A stretch of 25,228 nucleotides of DNA from JARROD01 sp037384225 (GTDB taxonomy: Bacteria; Pseudomonadota; Gammaproteobacteria; Pseudomonadales; Cellvibrionaceae): positions 1 through 25,228 of the forward strand of contig JARROD010000179.1 in NCBI GenBank assembly GCA_037384225.1, given 5' to 3'. Position 1 is the stretch's first letter; every line of letters begins with the position of its first letter. The notes below the pieces were generated by a model. It searched no databases. It saw nothing but the letters and a program-made list of their open reading frames with translations, and was not told the DNA's origin. This document shows, one piece after another, positions 14,738-22,949 of the stretch. Position numbers and translations under genes: made by a program.

Positions 14738-15008
14738 TCATCATTTTAATAGGAGAAATATCTGAAGTTGTGATCGGTTTACTTGTTATTATGTTGGTTT
14801 AAAGTTACCTCCTCTCCCCTCGTTAACAGCGTTTTATATAAATTCGAACTGGTTTTGAAAAAAGTATTAAGCTGTTAAACGCTTTTGCGCAATAAAGTTG
14901 TAGCATATTTGTGAAAAGTAACTGCGTCATCACTGACCGAAAAGATACAAAGCGACAAAAAGTTGCATAATTTGGGTTTGAGAAACCCGGGGTTCAGGAG
15001 GTATTAAT

Positions 15009-15914
15009 ATGCTGGCCATAGGTAAATGCCAGAATATTAACCTTGGCGTGCCGCGGTTCGCCGGGCTTCGAAGCGTAGGCATATTAGCGGTATTACTGGT
15101 GGTAGCGCCGGTATTGGAGGCATATGAACGCGAAGGGGTAAGAATCAACGAACAGTGCGAGGCCGCTAACCGGGTCCCGGAGCAACCCTATAATTCCAGG
15201 GATCCCAGAGCAGGCAATGGCTGTTTTCTTTGCCACGACGCCGGTGAGGACGGCTTGGAAGGAAAGGGAAGAGCAGCCTTTGAAACGGGAAATTTGGATT
15301 TCTTCTGTACGCTGAACCTGACCAATATGGCGCCGAAAATTTCTATTGTCGGGCCGCGTAAAATCAGTGTCGAAGAGCCCCTGGGCATAGTGTTGAAAGC
15401 AGACGATGGTGATGGCGATGAGCTTAGCTTTTACGCGGTAAATCTTCCCCGCGGTGCCCGAATTGAGGGCAACGGCGACGGCACGGCGACGTTTGACTGG
15501 ACGCCTACCCGGGATCAGGCCGGGACCTATAAAGTCATTTTTCTGGTTAGCGATAGTGGCTCTCCCACTGCGGTGGATTCAGCGTTGGTGCGGATTACGG
15601 TCAGCGATGGCAACACCCCTCCGCTGCTGACACCTGTGGGCAATAGAGTCGTGGAGGAGGGCAGGGAACTGAGAATCCAGCTGTCAGCCAGTGACAAGGA
15701 CGGAGACGATATATTTTTTCAACACAGTGGTTTACCCTGGAGGGCGACATTTGTGGATAATGGCGACGGCACCGCATTATTTAGCTGGACGCCCGCCGCA
15801 GAATCCGAGGGCGCCTATCCGATCAATGTTGTGGTGAGTGACGGTCTCGATACTGACGAGGAAACGTTGGTTATCCTGGTTACTTATGTGAGCGCCCGAG
15901 AAACATCTCAATAA
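15009..15914 (+). CDS. Exported protein with one CXXCH haem motif and two Ig-like repeats
   Basis: The 301-residue product has a hydrophobic signal or anchor (GILAVLLVVAPVLEA, residues 24-38). A short Cys-containing segment follows with CFLCH (Cys72, Cys75, His76), a standard c-type haem attachment motif. Two tandem Ig/cadherin-like repeats (about 108-200 and 203-293) each contain an acidic DGDGDE or DKDGDD patch, an NGDGTA-x-F-x-WTP core and a VSD end, as in putative Ig (He_PIG) and calcium-binding adhesive repeats. AGGAGG precedes the ATG. It may be a periplasmic or surface electron-transfer or adhesion protein. I do not recognise a named family for the combination. It is convergent with the LuxR-type gene. 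Confidence 0.8.
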   Translation: MLAIGKCQNINLGVPRFAGLRSVGILAVLLVVAPVLEAYEREGVRINEQCEAANRVPEQPYNSRDPRAGNGCFLCHDAGEDGLEGKGRAAFETGNLDFFCTLNLTNMAPKISIVGPRKISVEEPLGIVLKADDGDGDELSFYAVNLPRGARIEGNGDGTATFDWTPTRDQAGTYKVIFLVSDSGSPTAVDSALVRITVSDGNTPPLLTPVGNRVVEEGRELRIQLSASDKDGDDIFFQHSGLPWRATFVDNGDGTALFSWTPAAESEGAYPINVVVSDGLDTDEETLVILVTYVSARETSQ

Positions 15915-15963
15915 GCCGGGGCGACTATCCGGCAGTAGCTGCTGCCCCAGACACACTGCAAGT

Positions 15964-15977
15964 CCCCCTCCGGGGGG
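15964..15977. terminator. GC hairpin between convergent genes
   Basis: CCCCC and GGGGG around TCC form a compact stem-loop between the stop at 15914 and the luxR stop at 16069. No T run is present on either strand, so its role in termination is a guess. Confidence 0.25.
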
Positions 15978-16068
15978 CACGCACCGCAATCTGTGATAGC
16001 GGGCGACCGGCGGCGGCGCAAAGCAGTACTTTGCAAACAGCTTGCCTCATCCCTGTATGAAATAATTT

Positions 16069-16956
16069 CTATAAATAACCCTTTGCCATTGCCATACGTA
16101 TCGCGCCATAGGTCGTGCGCGCTCCGAGCACCTGGCGAACCTTCATCATGTGTTTTTCCGCGGTGCTGACTTTCATGTTCAGCCGGGCGGCTGCTTCATT
16201 CAGTGTCAAATCGTGATTTACCATGGTTCGCAGCAGCTCACCTGGTCGGGAGGAACGAAACTTTTCATGGTTTGTTTTACAGCCAATAAAATGCTCGGGG
16301 AATTTGTGCGTGCCCACGGTATCGACGATTCTGGCAATCACAACGATCTGTTCCAGGTGGCGGCAAATGCGGCTGCGGAATTCCCGTGGATCCATATTTT
16401 TGGCGCAGATGGTGAATACCGCGCGCCCTTCGCCATTATTGCCGGAGAGGACTGGAACCTGAAACGCATCGAAATATCCGAGTCGCTTATTCAGGTTTGA
16501 CAGTTCACGGTTGCGGATAATATCTTCCGATTCGATGGTCGCGGCGGCTAGAAATCTGTCTATATCCGACTGAAAGACAGGCTTGTTGCTGGCCATGACA
16601 TGCTTGAGGGCGAAATCGTATTTGTAAAACTCCTCCTCGACATATTCGCGACAAATTTCCTTGCTGTTGGTCCCGATCTGCTCGCCGATGGCATCGTCCA
16701 TGGGAATATCCAGACGGGAATAAGCCCAGTCGGTGGCGCCAAAATTGTTGAGTTCCGTGGTGATTCTGTATTTGAGAATGCGGATGCTTCTGGAGCTGTT
16801 TAGCCAGCGGCGAAATTCCTTTTCGTATTTTTTCAAACTGGTTTCAATCAGTACTTCCCCCGGTTCGGCGCTTTTCAGGCGCTCCCTTCCATCCATCGTC
16901 GAGGGGAGGCCGGGGAGTTGGGGTTTTTGCTCGATTTCAGATGTCTCAAGATACAT
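16069..16956 (-). CDS. LuxR-type regulator with autoinducer-binding-like domain (LuxR solo)
   Basis: The 295-residue protein ends in a LuxR-type HTH (LTLNEAAARLNMKVSTAEKH, then MMKVRQVLGARTTYGAIRMA). The N-terminal half resembles the acyl-homoserine-lactone-binding domain: FGATDWAYSRLDIP carries the W-x-Y core, and EEEFYKYDFALKHVMASNKPV corresponds to the region where such proteins have Y-x-x-x-DPV. The Asp-Pro is replaced by Asp-Phe, so ligand specificity is uncertain. About 55 extra residues precede the domain. No luxI-type synthase is present in the window, hence a solo. A 32-bp repeat lies 76-107 bases upstream of its start and could be an operator. The HTH is similar to the fragment at 5213-5543. 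Confidence 0.78.
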   Translation of the reverse strand: MYLETSEIEQKPQLPGLPSTMDGRERLKSAEPGEVLIETSLKKYEKEFRRWLNSSRSIRILKYRITTELNNFGATDWAYSRLDIPMDDAIGEQIGTNSKEICREYVEEEFYKYDFALKHVMASNKPVFQSDIDRFLAAATIESEDIIRNRELSNLNKRLGYFDAFQVPVLSGNNGEGRAVFTICAKNMDPREFRSRICRHLEQIVVIARIVDTVGTHKFPEHFIGCKTNHEKFRSSRPGELLRTMVNHDLTLNEAAARLNMKVSTAEKHMMKVRQVLGARTTYGAIRMAMAKGYL

Positions 16957-17031
16957 GGTTGTGTCGTCTCTGATTAGTAAATACCTTTTAGCGCCTAAAC
17001 TTTGGACTCATAATGCGGCTAACATTTTTTT

Positions 17032-17063
17032 ACTGATAAAGGGGCCGGAAGTTATTTCGCGCA
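17032..17063 (-). repeat. 32-bp inverted repeat, copy B
   Basis: The reverse complement matches 12590-12621 at 31 of 32 positions. On the minus strand it points towards the luxR-type gene. Confidence 0.9.
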
Positions 17064-17255
17064 CCACCTAAAGCAGTTTTTGGATTCCTGTCTTTTGCAG
17101 AATAATGGTGACGTCATTTGCATTTAAATTTCTTTACGTATATTGCTTTAAGCTTACCTGCTTTGTTGTAGAATCATTTCGCCCTCTGGATACAACAATA
17201 CATGTCTGAAATTCATTCACCAGTGTCCATTTATGTCTTTACTACTTATCCAAAA

Positions 17256-17361
17256 CGCGGCCACTAATATTTACCTCACCCCAAATTGTTTTTTTCGTGA
17301 GTAAATAGCGCGGCCACTAATATTTACCTCACCCCAAATTGTTTTTTTCGTGAGTAAATAG
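17256..17361. repeat. Exact 53-bp tandem duplication
   Basis: Bases 17256-17308 are repeated without change at 17309-17361. Each unit begins CGCGGCCACTAATATTTACC and contains a hairpin between TATTTACCTCAC and GTGAGTAAATA, with one base bulged, around a T-rich loop. Confidence 0.93.
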
Positions 17362-17513
17362 ACGAGGCGATGTTTTTTTAAACAGATTGCTGCTGTTTGA
17401 TTATAAAAAAGCCACCATTAGGTGTTTTTCTTATACATTTAAATGGCGGCTCAAGCCTGTGGCGTGAGGGGTAACATCGATCTGTACCCCTTTTGTTGTG
17501 CAATTCGACGCTT

Positions 17514-18965
17514 TTAACCCTGTGCTTTTATGTCGTCGGAAGCGCGAAGGTTAATTCGGTGTCGAATAACCCTTTCTCGACACCGATACAACGGTGTGGA
17601 ATGGCAGTAAAGTATTTTTCTCAGTGCAGTTTCAATGACGGGCCCGTGCGGCGGTTTATCAGATCGCGGAGCATAATCATCAGTGTTTTGCCCGCGCCGT
17701 GCAGCGCTTGTTGGTGCATACGGTAAAGTAGTTTGTACGCCGTGCAGCGCTTGTTGGTGCATACGGTAAAGTAGTTTGTAAAACACGCGGGCGACTTTTC
17801 CCTCGAAAGTAAAATCTTTACTCAGGTTTCCCATAATATTGCCGATGGTGCCGCTTCTGCCCAGAGACACCAGCGATCCCTTGTCTTTGTAGACGAAGGG
17901 TATTGGCGCTCGACCAGCTGCTTTTTCAATCAGTGATTTTGCCAGCACACAGGCTTGCTGATGGGCGGCCTGGGCCCGCGGCGGAACATTCTGTTCGGCG
18001 CCGGGTCTAGGGCATGAGGCGCAATCACCGAAAGCAAAAATATTGTCATCCAACGTCGTTACCAGGGTATCTTTAACCAACAGTTGATTGATGTGGTTGG
18101 TTTCAAGTCCGTCGAGCTGCGTTAACAAAGCCGGCGCCTTGATGCCGGCTGACCAGACTTTGAGCTGGGCGGGAATAAATCTGCCGCTTTTCATCTCCAA
18201 TCCATCGGCGGTCACCTTTGTCACCATCTCTTCGGTTAGTAGATTGATGTTCAGTGATTCCAGTTGTCGCTGTATGGCTGCTGAAGCCTTGGGAGACAGC
18301 GCCGGCAACACCCGCGGCGCGGCTTCAATAATAGTGATATCGACATTTTCGGGTTTGATGCCCCGAAAGCCGTAACGGGTCAGTTGATGGACGGAATGGT
18401 TGAGTTCCGCGGCGAGTTCAACACCGGTGGCGCCGCCGCCGACGATAGCGATATTAAACGTGAGTTTATCTTTTTCAGTGAGTTGCGACGCTTTCAGGTA
18501 GATGTTTAAAAATGCCTGGTGAAAGCGTTCGGCCGCCGCCCGCTGATCGAGATAAATACAGTGTTTGGCAGCTCCTTCGGTATTAAAGTCGTTAGCCTGA
18601 CTGCCAACGGCTATGACCAGGGTGTCATAGTTGAGGCTGCGCGCGGGAAGAATTTCTTCGCCGTCAACATTCAGCGCAGCCAGTTGCACGGTTTTTTGCA
18701 CCCGGTCGATTCCCGCCAGAGTGCCGAGTACAAAGCTCATATGGTGTTGGTGCGCGTGCGCGACGTAAGAAAGTTCATCGACGGTGGCGTTGAGTGCGCC
18801 GGTGGCGACTTCATGCAGTCGCGGCTTCCAGATATGCGTACGGTTGCGGTCGATCAGAGTGATGTTAGCGCGCCGCCGTTTTCCCAACTTATCGCCGAGC
18901 GTGGTGGCCAATTCCAGGCCGCCGGCACCGGCGCCGACAATAACGATATGGGGAAGAGATTTCAT
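17514..18965 (-). CDS. ndh: Type II NADH:quinone dehydrogenase with frameshifted C terminus
   Basis: NDH-2 is a single-subunit flavoprotein that passes electrons from NADH to quinone at the inner membrane without pumping protons. The FAD motif GAGAGG (residues 11-16), the NADH motif GGGATG (176-181), DRNRTHIWKPRLHEVATG and FAFGDCA are all present. ATG 18965 follows AGGAGC. After RMHQQALHG the frame is shifted by an exact 43-bp tandem duplication (17695-17780) and runs on to give 483 residues with an arginine-rich foreign tail. Removing one copy restores GAGKTLMIMLRDLINRR and a normal TGPSLKLH end at 17621, giving 433 residues, close to the 434 of E. coli Ndh. Membrane attachment may be impaired, or the duplication is an assembly error. 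Confidence 0.9.
   Translation of the reverse strand: MKSLPHIVIVGAGAGGLELATTLGDKLGKRRRANITLIDRNRTHIWKPRLHEVATGALNATVDELSYVAHAHQHHMSFVLGTLAGIDRVQKTVQLAALNVDGEEILPARSLNYDTLVIAVGSQANDFNTEGAAKHCIYLDQRAAAERFHQAFLNIYLKASQLTEKDKLTFNIAIVGGGATGVELAAELNHSVHQLTRYGFRGIKPENVDITIIEAAPRVLPALSPKASAAIQRQLESLNINLLTEEMVTKVTADGLEMKSGRFIPAQLKVWSAGIKAPALLTQLDGLETNHINQLLVKDTLVTTLDDNIFAFGDCASCPRPGAEQNVPPRAQAAHQQACVLAKSLIEKAAGRAPIPFVYKDKGSLVSLGRSGTIGNIMGNLSKDFTFEGKVARVFYKLLYRMHQQALHGVQTTLPYAPTSAARRGQNTDDYAPRSDKPPHGPVIETALRKILYCHSTPLYRCRERVIRHRINLRASDDIKAQG
17695..17780. repeat. Exact 43-bp tandem duplication inside ndh
   Basis: Bases 17695-17737 are identical to 17738-17780. Because 43 is not a multiple of three, it shifts the ndh reading frame. 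Confidence 0.95.
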
Positions 18966-19047
18966 AACTGCTCCTGTCAAGTAATGTATCAGGCCAGGCT
19001 TCTGAATCTCGGCCAAAAATCTTACCTGATACAACTTTTAGGGAGCT

Positions 19048-19092
19048 GAGGGCAGAGGCTACCTCTGCCCTCTGTACCGGCGATACGCCGGT
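19048..19092 (-). terminator. Double hairpin between pckA and ndh
   Basis: On the minus strand, ACCGGCG/CGCCGGT (19092-19086 with 19082-19076) comes first. A perfect 11-bp stem with a 3-base loop follows (19072-19062 with 19058-19048). Both lie just after the pckA stop. There is no long T run, though AGCTCCCTAAAAG follows. Termination or RNA stabilisation is likely. Confidence 0.6.
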
Positions 19093-19107
19093 TTTGAGGG
19101 TATAAAA

Positions 19108-20724
19108 CTATAGCTGAGGTCCCGCTGCCACTAACGCTTTGCCCGCTTCGGTATCGGTGAATTTTTCGAAATTGTCTATAAAACGCCTGGCAAGATCCAC
19201 CGCCTTGCTCTCCCACTCGGCGGGGTCTCGATACGTGTTGCGTGGATCGAGAATTTCGCCGTCGACCGCCTCCACCTGTTTCGGTACCTCCAGATTAAAA
19301 TAAGGTAGCGTGAAGGTTTCCGCGCTATCGATGCTGTCATCGAGAATGGCGTTGATAATGGCCCGCGTGGCTTCGATGGAAATGCGTTTACCGGTGCCAT
19401 TCCAACCGGTGTTTACCAGATAAGCCGTGGATCCGGCGCTCTCCATCCGCTTGACCAGTTCCTGCGCGTACTTAGTCGGGTGTAGGGATAAAAATGCGGC
19501 GCCGAAGCAACTGGAAAAGGTCGGCGTTGGTTCAGTGACACCGCGTTCAGTGCCTGCCAGTTTGGCCGTAAAACCGGATAAAAAATGATACTTGGTCTGC
19601 TCCGGTGTGAGTTTGGATACCGGTGGCAGAACACCGAAGGCATCGGCGGTGAGGAAGATCACTTTTTTCGCGTGCCCGCCTTTTGACACCGGCTTGACGA
19701 TATTTTCAATATGGTAGATAGGGTAGGAAACCCGCGTGTTCTCGGTTTTGGAACCGTCGTTAAAGTCTACTGTCCCATCGGCGTTGACGGTCACATTCTC
19801 GAGCAAGGCATCGCGGCGAATGGCGTTATAGATATCCGGCTCGCTTTCTTTGCTCAGGTTGATGGTTTTTGCATAACAGCCGCCTTCGAAATTGAACACA
19901 CCATCGTCGTCCCAGCCGTGCTCGTCGTCGCCGATCAGGGCCCGGTTCGGGTCAGTGGAAAGCGTGGTTTTTCCGGTTCCGGAAAGGCCGAAAAAGATGG
20001 CGACATCGCCGTCTTTGCCGATATTGGCGGAGCAGTGCATTGACGCCATGCCACGCAGTGGCAACAGATAATTCATTACCGAGAAAATGCCTTTTTTCAT
20101 TTCGCCGCCGTACCAGGTTCCGCCGATAAGCTGCATTTTTTCAGTCAAATTGAAAGCGACAAAATTTTCCGAGTTAAGGCCTTGTTCACGCCAGTTGGGA
20201 TTGTTGGTTTTGGCTCCATTCATAACAACGAAATCGGGTTCAAAGTTATCCAGTTCGGCTTCGCTGGGGCGGATAAACATGTTTTTTACAAAGTGTGCCT
20301 GCCAGGCAACTTCGGTAATAAAGCGTACATTAAGTTGTGAATTCTTGTTGGCGCCACAGATCGTATCAACAACGAACAAGCGTTTGCCGCTAAGGCGTTG
20401 GGTTACCTGAGATTTAAGATGCTGCCAGACTTCCGGGCTCAATGGTTTGTTATCGTTCTTACCCTGGTCTGACCACCAGACGGTATCGCGGGTAGTGTCG
20501 TCTCTGACGATATATTTATCTTTCGGAGAGCGGCCTGTAAAAATGCCGGTGTCTACGGCGACGGCGCCCAGCTCAGTGACGACGCCTTTTTCATAGCCTT
20601 CCAGGTCCTCTTTGGTCTCTTCCTTAAAAAGAAGCTCATAGGAAGGATTGTGGATTATCTCAGAAACATTGGTAATACCATATCGAGTGATATCCAGATT
20701 AGTGTCGATCGCCTTATCTCTCAT
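19108..20724 (-). CDS. pckA: Phosphoenolpyruvate carboxykinase (ATP)
   Basis: The 538-residue enzyme converts oxaloacetate and ATP to phosphoenolpyruvate, ADP and CO2, the entry step of gluconeogenesis. Signature elements are FTGRSPKDK (62-70), the kinase loop GLSGTGKTT (246-254), the metal-binding GDDEHGW (265-271) and the adenine-site region near NTGWNGTGKR. Length matches E. coli PckA (540). AAAGG precedes the ATG on the minus strand. It is divergent from the MarR-type gene, with about 240 bases between the starts, so the MarR operators could in principle affect it too, though they sit closer to marR. Confidence 0.97.
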   Translation of the reverse strand: MRDKAIDTNLDITRYGITNVSEIIHNPSYELLFKEETKEDLEGYEKGVVTELGAVAVDTGIFTGRSPKDKYIVRDDTTRDTVWWSDQGKNDNKPLSPEVWQHLKSQVTQRLSGKRLFVVDTICGANKNSQLNVRFITEVAWQAHFVKNMFIRPSEAELDNFEPDFVVMNGAKTNNPNWREQGLNSENFVAFNLTEKMQLIGGTWYGGEMKKGIFSVMNYLLPLRGMASMHCSANIGKDGDVAIFFGLSGTGKTTLSTDPNRALIGDDEHGWDDDGVFNFEGGCYAKTINLSKESEPDIYNAIRRDALLENVTVNADGTVDFNDGSKTENTRVSYPIYHIENIVKPVSKGGHAKKVIFLTADAFGVLPPVSKLTPEQTKYHFLSGFTAKLAGTERGVTEPTPTFSSCFGAAFLSLHPTKYAQELVKRMESAGSTAYLVNTGWNGTGKRISIEATRAIINAILDDSIDSAETFTLPYFNLEVPKQVEAVDGEILDPRNTYRDPAEWESKAVDLARRFIDNFEKFTDTEAGKALVAAGPQL

Positions 20725-20876
20725 ATAGGAACCTTTAATTTAAGATGCTTGTCTGCTGTTTGTTAGGGCGGTGCCTTGACTCTATTTTTGTTTTATTTGC
20801 TAATTATATTTGATGCCGTTGGATCATCAAGCCGCCGGCGCCCAAGGGCCTGGACGGTCTACGCCGGGGAAGTCAA

Positions 20877-20895
20877 GTGTCAATCATAGTTGACG
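20877..20895 (+). promoter_or_regulatory. Candidate MarR operator 1
   Basis: TGTCAA (20878-20883), a six-base spacer and TTGACG form an inverted repeat with the same arm sequence and spacing as operator 2, and it lies upstream of the -35 box. Confidence 0.6.
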
Positions 20896-20905
20896 AAATG
20901 ATATG

Positions 20906-20934
20906 TTGCCAACGGGTCTGGTGTCAACTAGTAT
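20906..20934 (+). promoter_or_regulatory. Promoter of the MarR-type gene
   Basis: TTGCCA (20906-20911) and TAGTAT (20929-20934) are spaced by 17 bases. The -10 box lies inside operator 2, so binding there would block transcription. A transcript would start near 20941, which argues against start codons at or before 20943. Confidence 0.6.
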
Positions 20935-20941
20935 TGACACC
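20920..20941 (+). promoter_or_regulatory. Candidate MarR operator 2 (22-bp palindrome)
   Basis: GGTGTCAA (20920-20927), the spacer CTAGTA and TTGACACC (20934-20941) form perfect 8-bp arms. This is the size and symmetry expected for a dimeric winged-helix repressor. Confidence 0.7.
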
Positions 20942-20963
20942 GATGAAACAGCACCGAATTCCT

Positions 20964-21389
20964 ATGAAACCCGTCGACCTCAGTAATAACCTTAAAAGCC
21001 TGTTGCTCCAGCGCTTCGAGTGGTTTGAAAGCCGCCAGTTGGAAACCATGAACCGCTCCGGCATCCAGCAGTTGACCCTGGCACAGGGGCGTATTTTCGC
21101 ACAGCTCAGGGGTAAAGATCTAAGTATTTCCGATCTCGCCAAACGGCTGGGGGTCAGCCGCCAGGCCGCACAGAAAACGGTGGCCGGACTGGTTGAGATG
21201 GGGCTGTTGGAACTGCGCGAAAGTGAAGGAAATATGAGTGTTAAAATCGTTCATATCACCGATGCCGGACACCGTTTTCGTACAGAGATAGGGCGGGCGA
21301 TGTCCAAAATAGAAGCGCAGGTGGCCGAAAAAATCGGTAAAGAGGGGTTGGCGCAGTTAAAGCACTTGTTGACCCAGCACTGGGATTAA
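20964..21389 (+). CDS. MarR-family transcriptional regulator
   Basis: From ATG 20964 the protein is 141 residues, with a winged-helix core: LTLAQGRIFAQLRGKDLSIS, DLAKRLGVSRQAAQKTVAGL (recognition helix) and VEMGLLELRESEGNMSVKIV (wing), then dimerisation helices at both ends. This is the usual size of MarR regulators. The frame is open from 20877, and ATG 20943 is an alternative, but the mapped promoter and operators cover that region. No good ribosome site precedes either start. Two matching operators suggest autoregulation. The ligand and target genes are unknown; the glycosyltransferase 80 bases downstream may be co-transcribed. Confidence 0.88.
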   Translation: MKPVDLSNNLKSLLLQRFEWFESRQLETMNRSGIQQLTLAQGRIFAQLRGKDLSISDLAKRLGVSRQAAQKTVAGLVEMGLLELRESEGNMSVKIVHITDAGHRFRTEIGRAMSKIEAQVAEKIGKEGLAQLKHLLTQHWD

Positions 21390-21468
21390 AATCGCCCCGG
21401 GTAATCTGTCAATAATGCCGTAGTGTGCCGGGCGTTATTGAAAGGTTTCGGTTATGGGTTAAAGATTT

Positions 21469-22716
21469 ATGCGACCTCGGGGTGTATACATAGGGATTCC
21501 TGTTTATTGTGAACGCGAGTGGTTGCCGCGAACATTGACAGCGCTGGACAATCAGACTGACCTGGATTTTCAGGTGTGGGTCTGTGTCAATCAGCCGGCC
21601 GAATACGACTGCGATCAGAAAAAACTATCGATAACCCGGGAAAATCGCGAAACGCTAGACTGGCTGTACGATCGGCGCCACCGTTTCCGCTACCCCCTGC
21701 GGATTCTCTCCGCGGTGAAGCCGCCGGCGGCACCGCCGCTGAAAATCAGTGGTGTGGGGTGGGCGCGGCGTTATATCTTCGACAGTATCGCGGCCGCCGA
21801 AACCGACAACCCTTTGTGTATTTCCCTGGATGCAGACACGCTGACTGACAATCGCTATGTAGCGGATATTCGCGCAACTTTTTCCCGCTACCCGAATGCA
21901 GTGGGACTGGCCGCACCCTATTATCACCGCCTGCCTGAACGGGAAACCGACGCGTTGCGGATTCTGCGTTACGAAATATACCTGCGTTATTATCAGTTGA
22001 GCCTGTGGCGTATCGGCTCGCCCTATGCCTTTATGCCAATTGGATCCGGCATGGCGTTCCCGCTGCACAGCTACCGGCGCATCGGCGGCATTCCGCCCAG
22101 AAAGGCCGGTGAGGATTTTTACTTTTTGCAACAGTTGCGCAAAACCGGACCGATTATCCGTTGGCTTGAAAGTCGCATCTACCCGTCGCCGCGGCCTTCG
22201 ATTCGCAATCCTTTCGGCACCGGCGCGGTGATGGCGGATACAGGTCCGGAGCTGCTCGAGCGGCGCTACCCTTTTTACAGTCAAGCCGCTTTTGACGCTC
22301 TTGAGAAAACCTTTTCCCGCTTTCCTTCAATCTACAATCAGCCGAGCGGCACCGAGGACATTGAACTGCCCCTGGGCGAATTTGTGCAACAGCGTTTAAA
22401 TGGTTATCAAAGTTTTATCAACATCCGCCGCAACTGCTCCAGCCAGGCGCAATTTGTAAAAGCCTGTCACGAAAAGGTTGATGCTCTGCGTACCCTGCAA
22501 TACCTGCGTTTTTATCATCAAAACCGCGACCCGTGTGCGGTGGAGATGGAAAATATTAACGATCTTTTGGCCCGGCTTGGAGAAGCGCCGGTCAGCTTTG
22601 CGCCACAGACAGTGAGTAGCACTGAACTCGACCGGATCCGCAATACCCTGTTGGCGTGCGAAAGCCGCATCCAGCGCGAATTTATGCAGCGTTGGGACAA
22701 TAAGGCCCGCTGGTGA
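21469..22716 (+). CDS. GT-A-fold glycosyltransferase-like protein (family 2 type)
   Basis: The 415-residue protein begins YIGIPVYCEREWLPRTLTAL, the nucleotide-sugar-binding strand and helix of GT2 enzymes, and has the metal-binding LDADT (Asp121, Asp123). GSGMAFPLHSYRRIGGIP is followed by AGEDFYFL, with the GED acidic motif at about 214-216 as catalytic-base candidate. There is no membrane segment or signal, so it is predicted cytosolic. The C-terminal third (after about 290) is helical, charged and not recognised. The acceptor and sugar are unknown, and no polysaccharide cluster surrounds it. ATG 21469 lacks a strong ribosome site. Confidence 0.75.
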   Translation: MRPRGVYIGIPVYCEREWLPRTLTALDNQTDLDFQVWVCVNQPAEYDCDQKKLSITRENRETLDWLYDRRHRFRYPLRILSAVKPPAAPPLKISGVGWARRYIFDSIAAAETDNPLCISLDADTLTDNRYVADIRATFSRYPNAVGLAAPYYHRLPERETDALRILRYEIYLRYYQLSLWRIGSPYAFMPIGSGMAFPLHSYRRIGGIPPRKAGEDFYFLQQLRKTGPIIRWLESRIYPSPRPSIRNPFGTGAVMADTGPELLERRYPFYSQAAFDALEKTFSRFPSIYNQPSGTEDIELPLGEFVQQRLNGYQSFINIRRNCSSQAQFVKACHEKVDALRTLQYLRFYHQNRDPCAVEMENINDLLARLGEAPVSFAPQTVSSTELDRIRNTLLACESRIQREFMQRWDNKARW

Positions 22717-22949
22717 TAAACCTGCATATTGGCTTGGCGTCGGCATCCATGCCTGCGACAGTCTGGTCCAGCCACCTCCGGACGTCCGCCTGACACTGTG
22801 CCTGCCCCGACTTATTGAGAAGCTACCACGCGAGGCAGTAAAGTGTTGATTTTTAGCGTTTTATGACGTATTAGTGCCATCAAAAAAATACATAAATTCG
22901 GCTAAAGTCATACTCTTCTTCAACTGTTTGGAATGGGGTGAAATTGGCC

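Larger units (their letters stand above)
14547..15008. other. Intergenic region between yadH and the CXXCH/Ig protein
   Basis: No supported gene. Two adjacent GC-rich hairpins follow yadH (14581-14598 and about 14601-14621). The second copy of the 56-bp dispersed repeat is at 14682-14737. An AT-rich segment (14750-14930) with a loose inverted repeat GTTAACAGC/GCTGTTAAAC (about 14822-14879) probably holds the promoter of the next gene. Confidence 0.6.
16957..17513. other. Gene-free region between luxR-type gene and ndh
   Basis: No supported gene. It holds copy B of the 32-bp repeat, the likely promoter of the luxR-type gene, an AT-rich stretch and an exact 53-bp tandem duplication (17256-17361). 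Confidence 0.6.

Noticed and set aside
17256..17361. CRISPR-like array
   Set aside because: Only two adjoining identical units, no spacers and no cas genes.
21655..22284. Minus-strand 209-codon frame opposite the glycosyltransferase
   Set aside because: Shadow of the coding strand; the plus-strand protein has LDADT and GED motifs.
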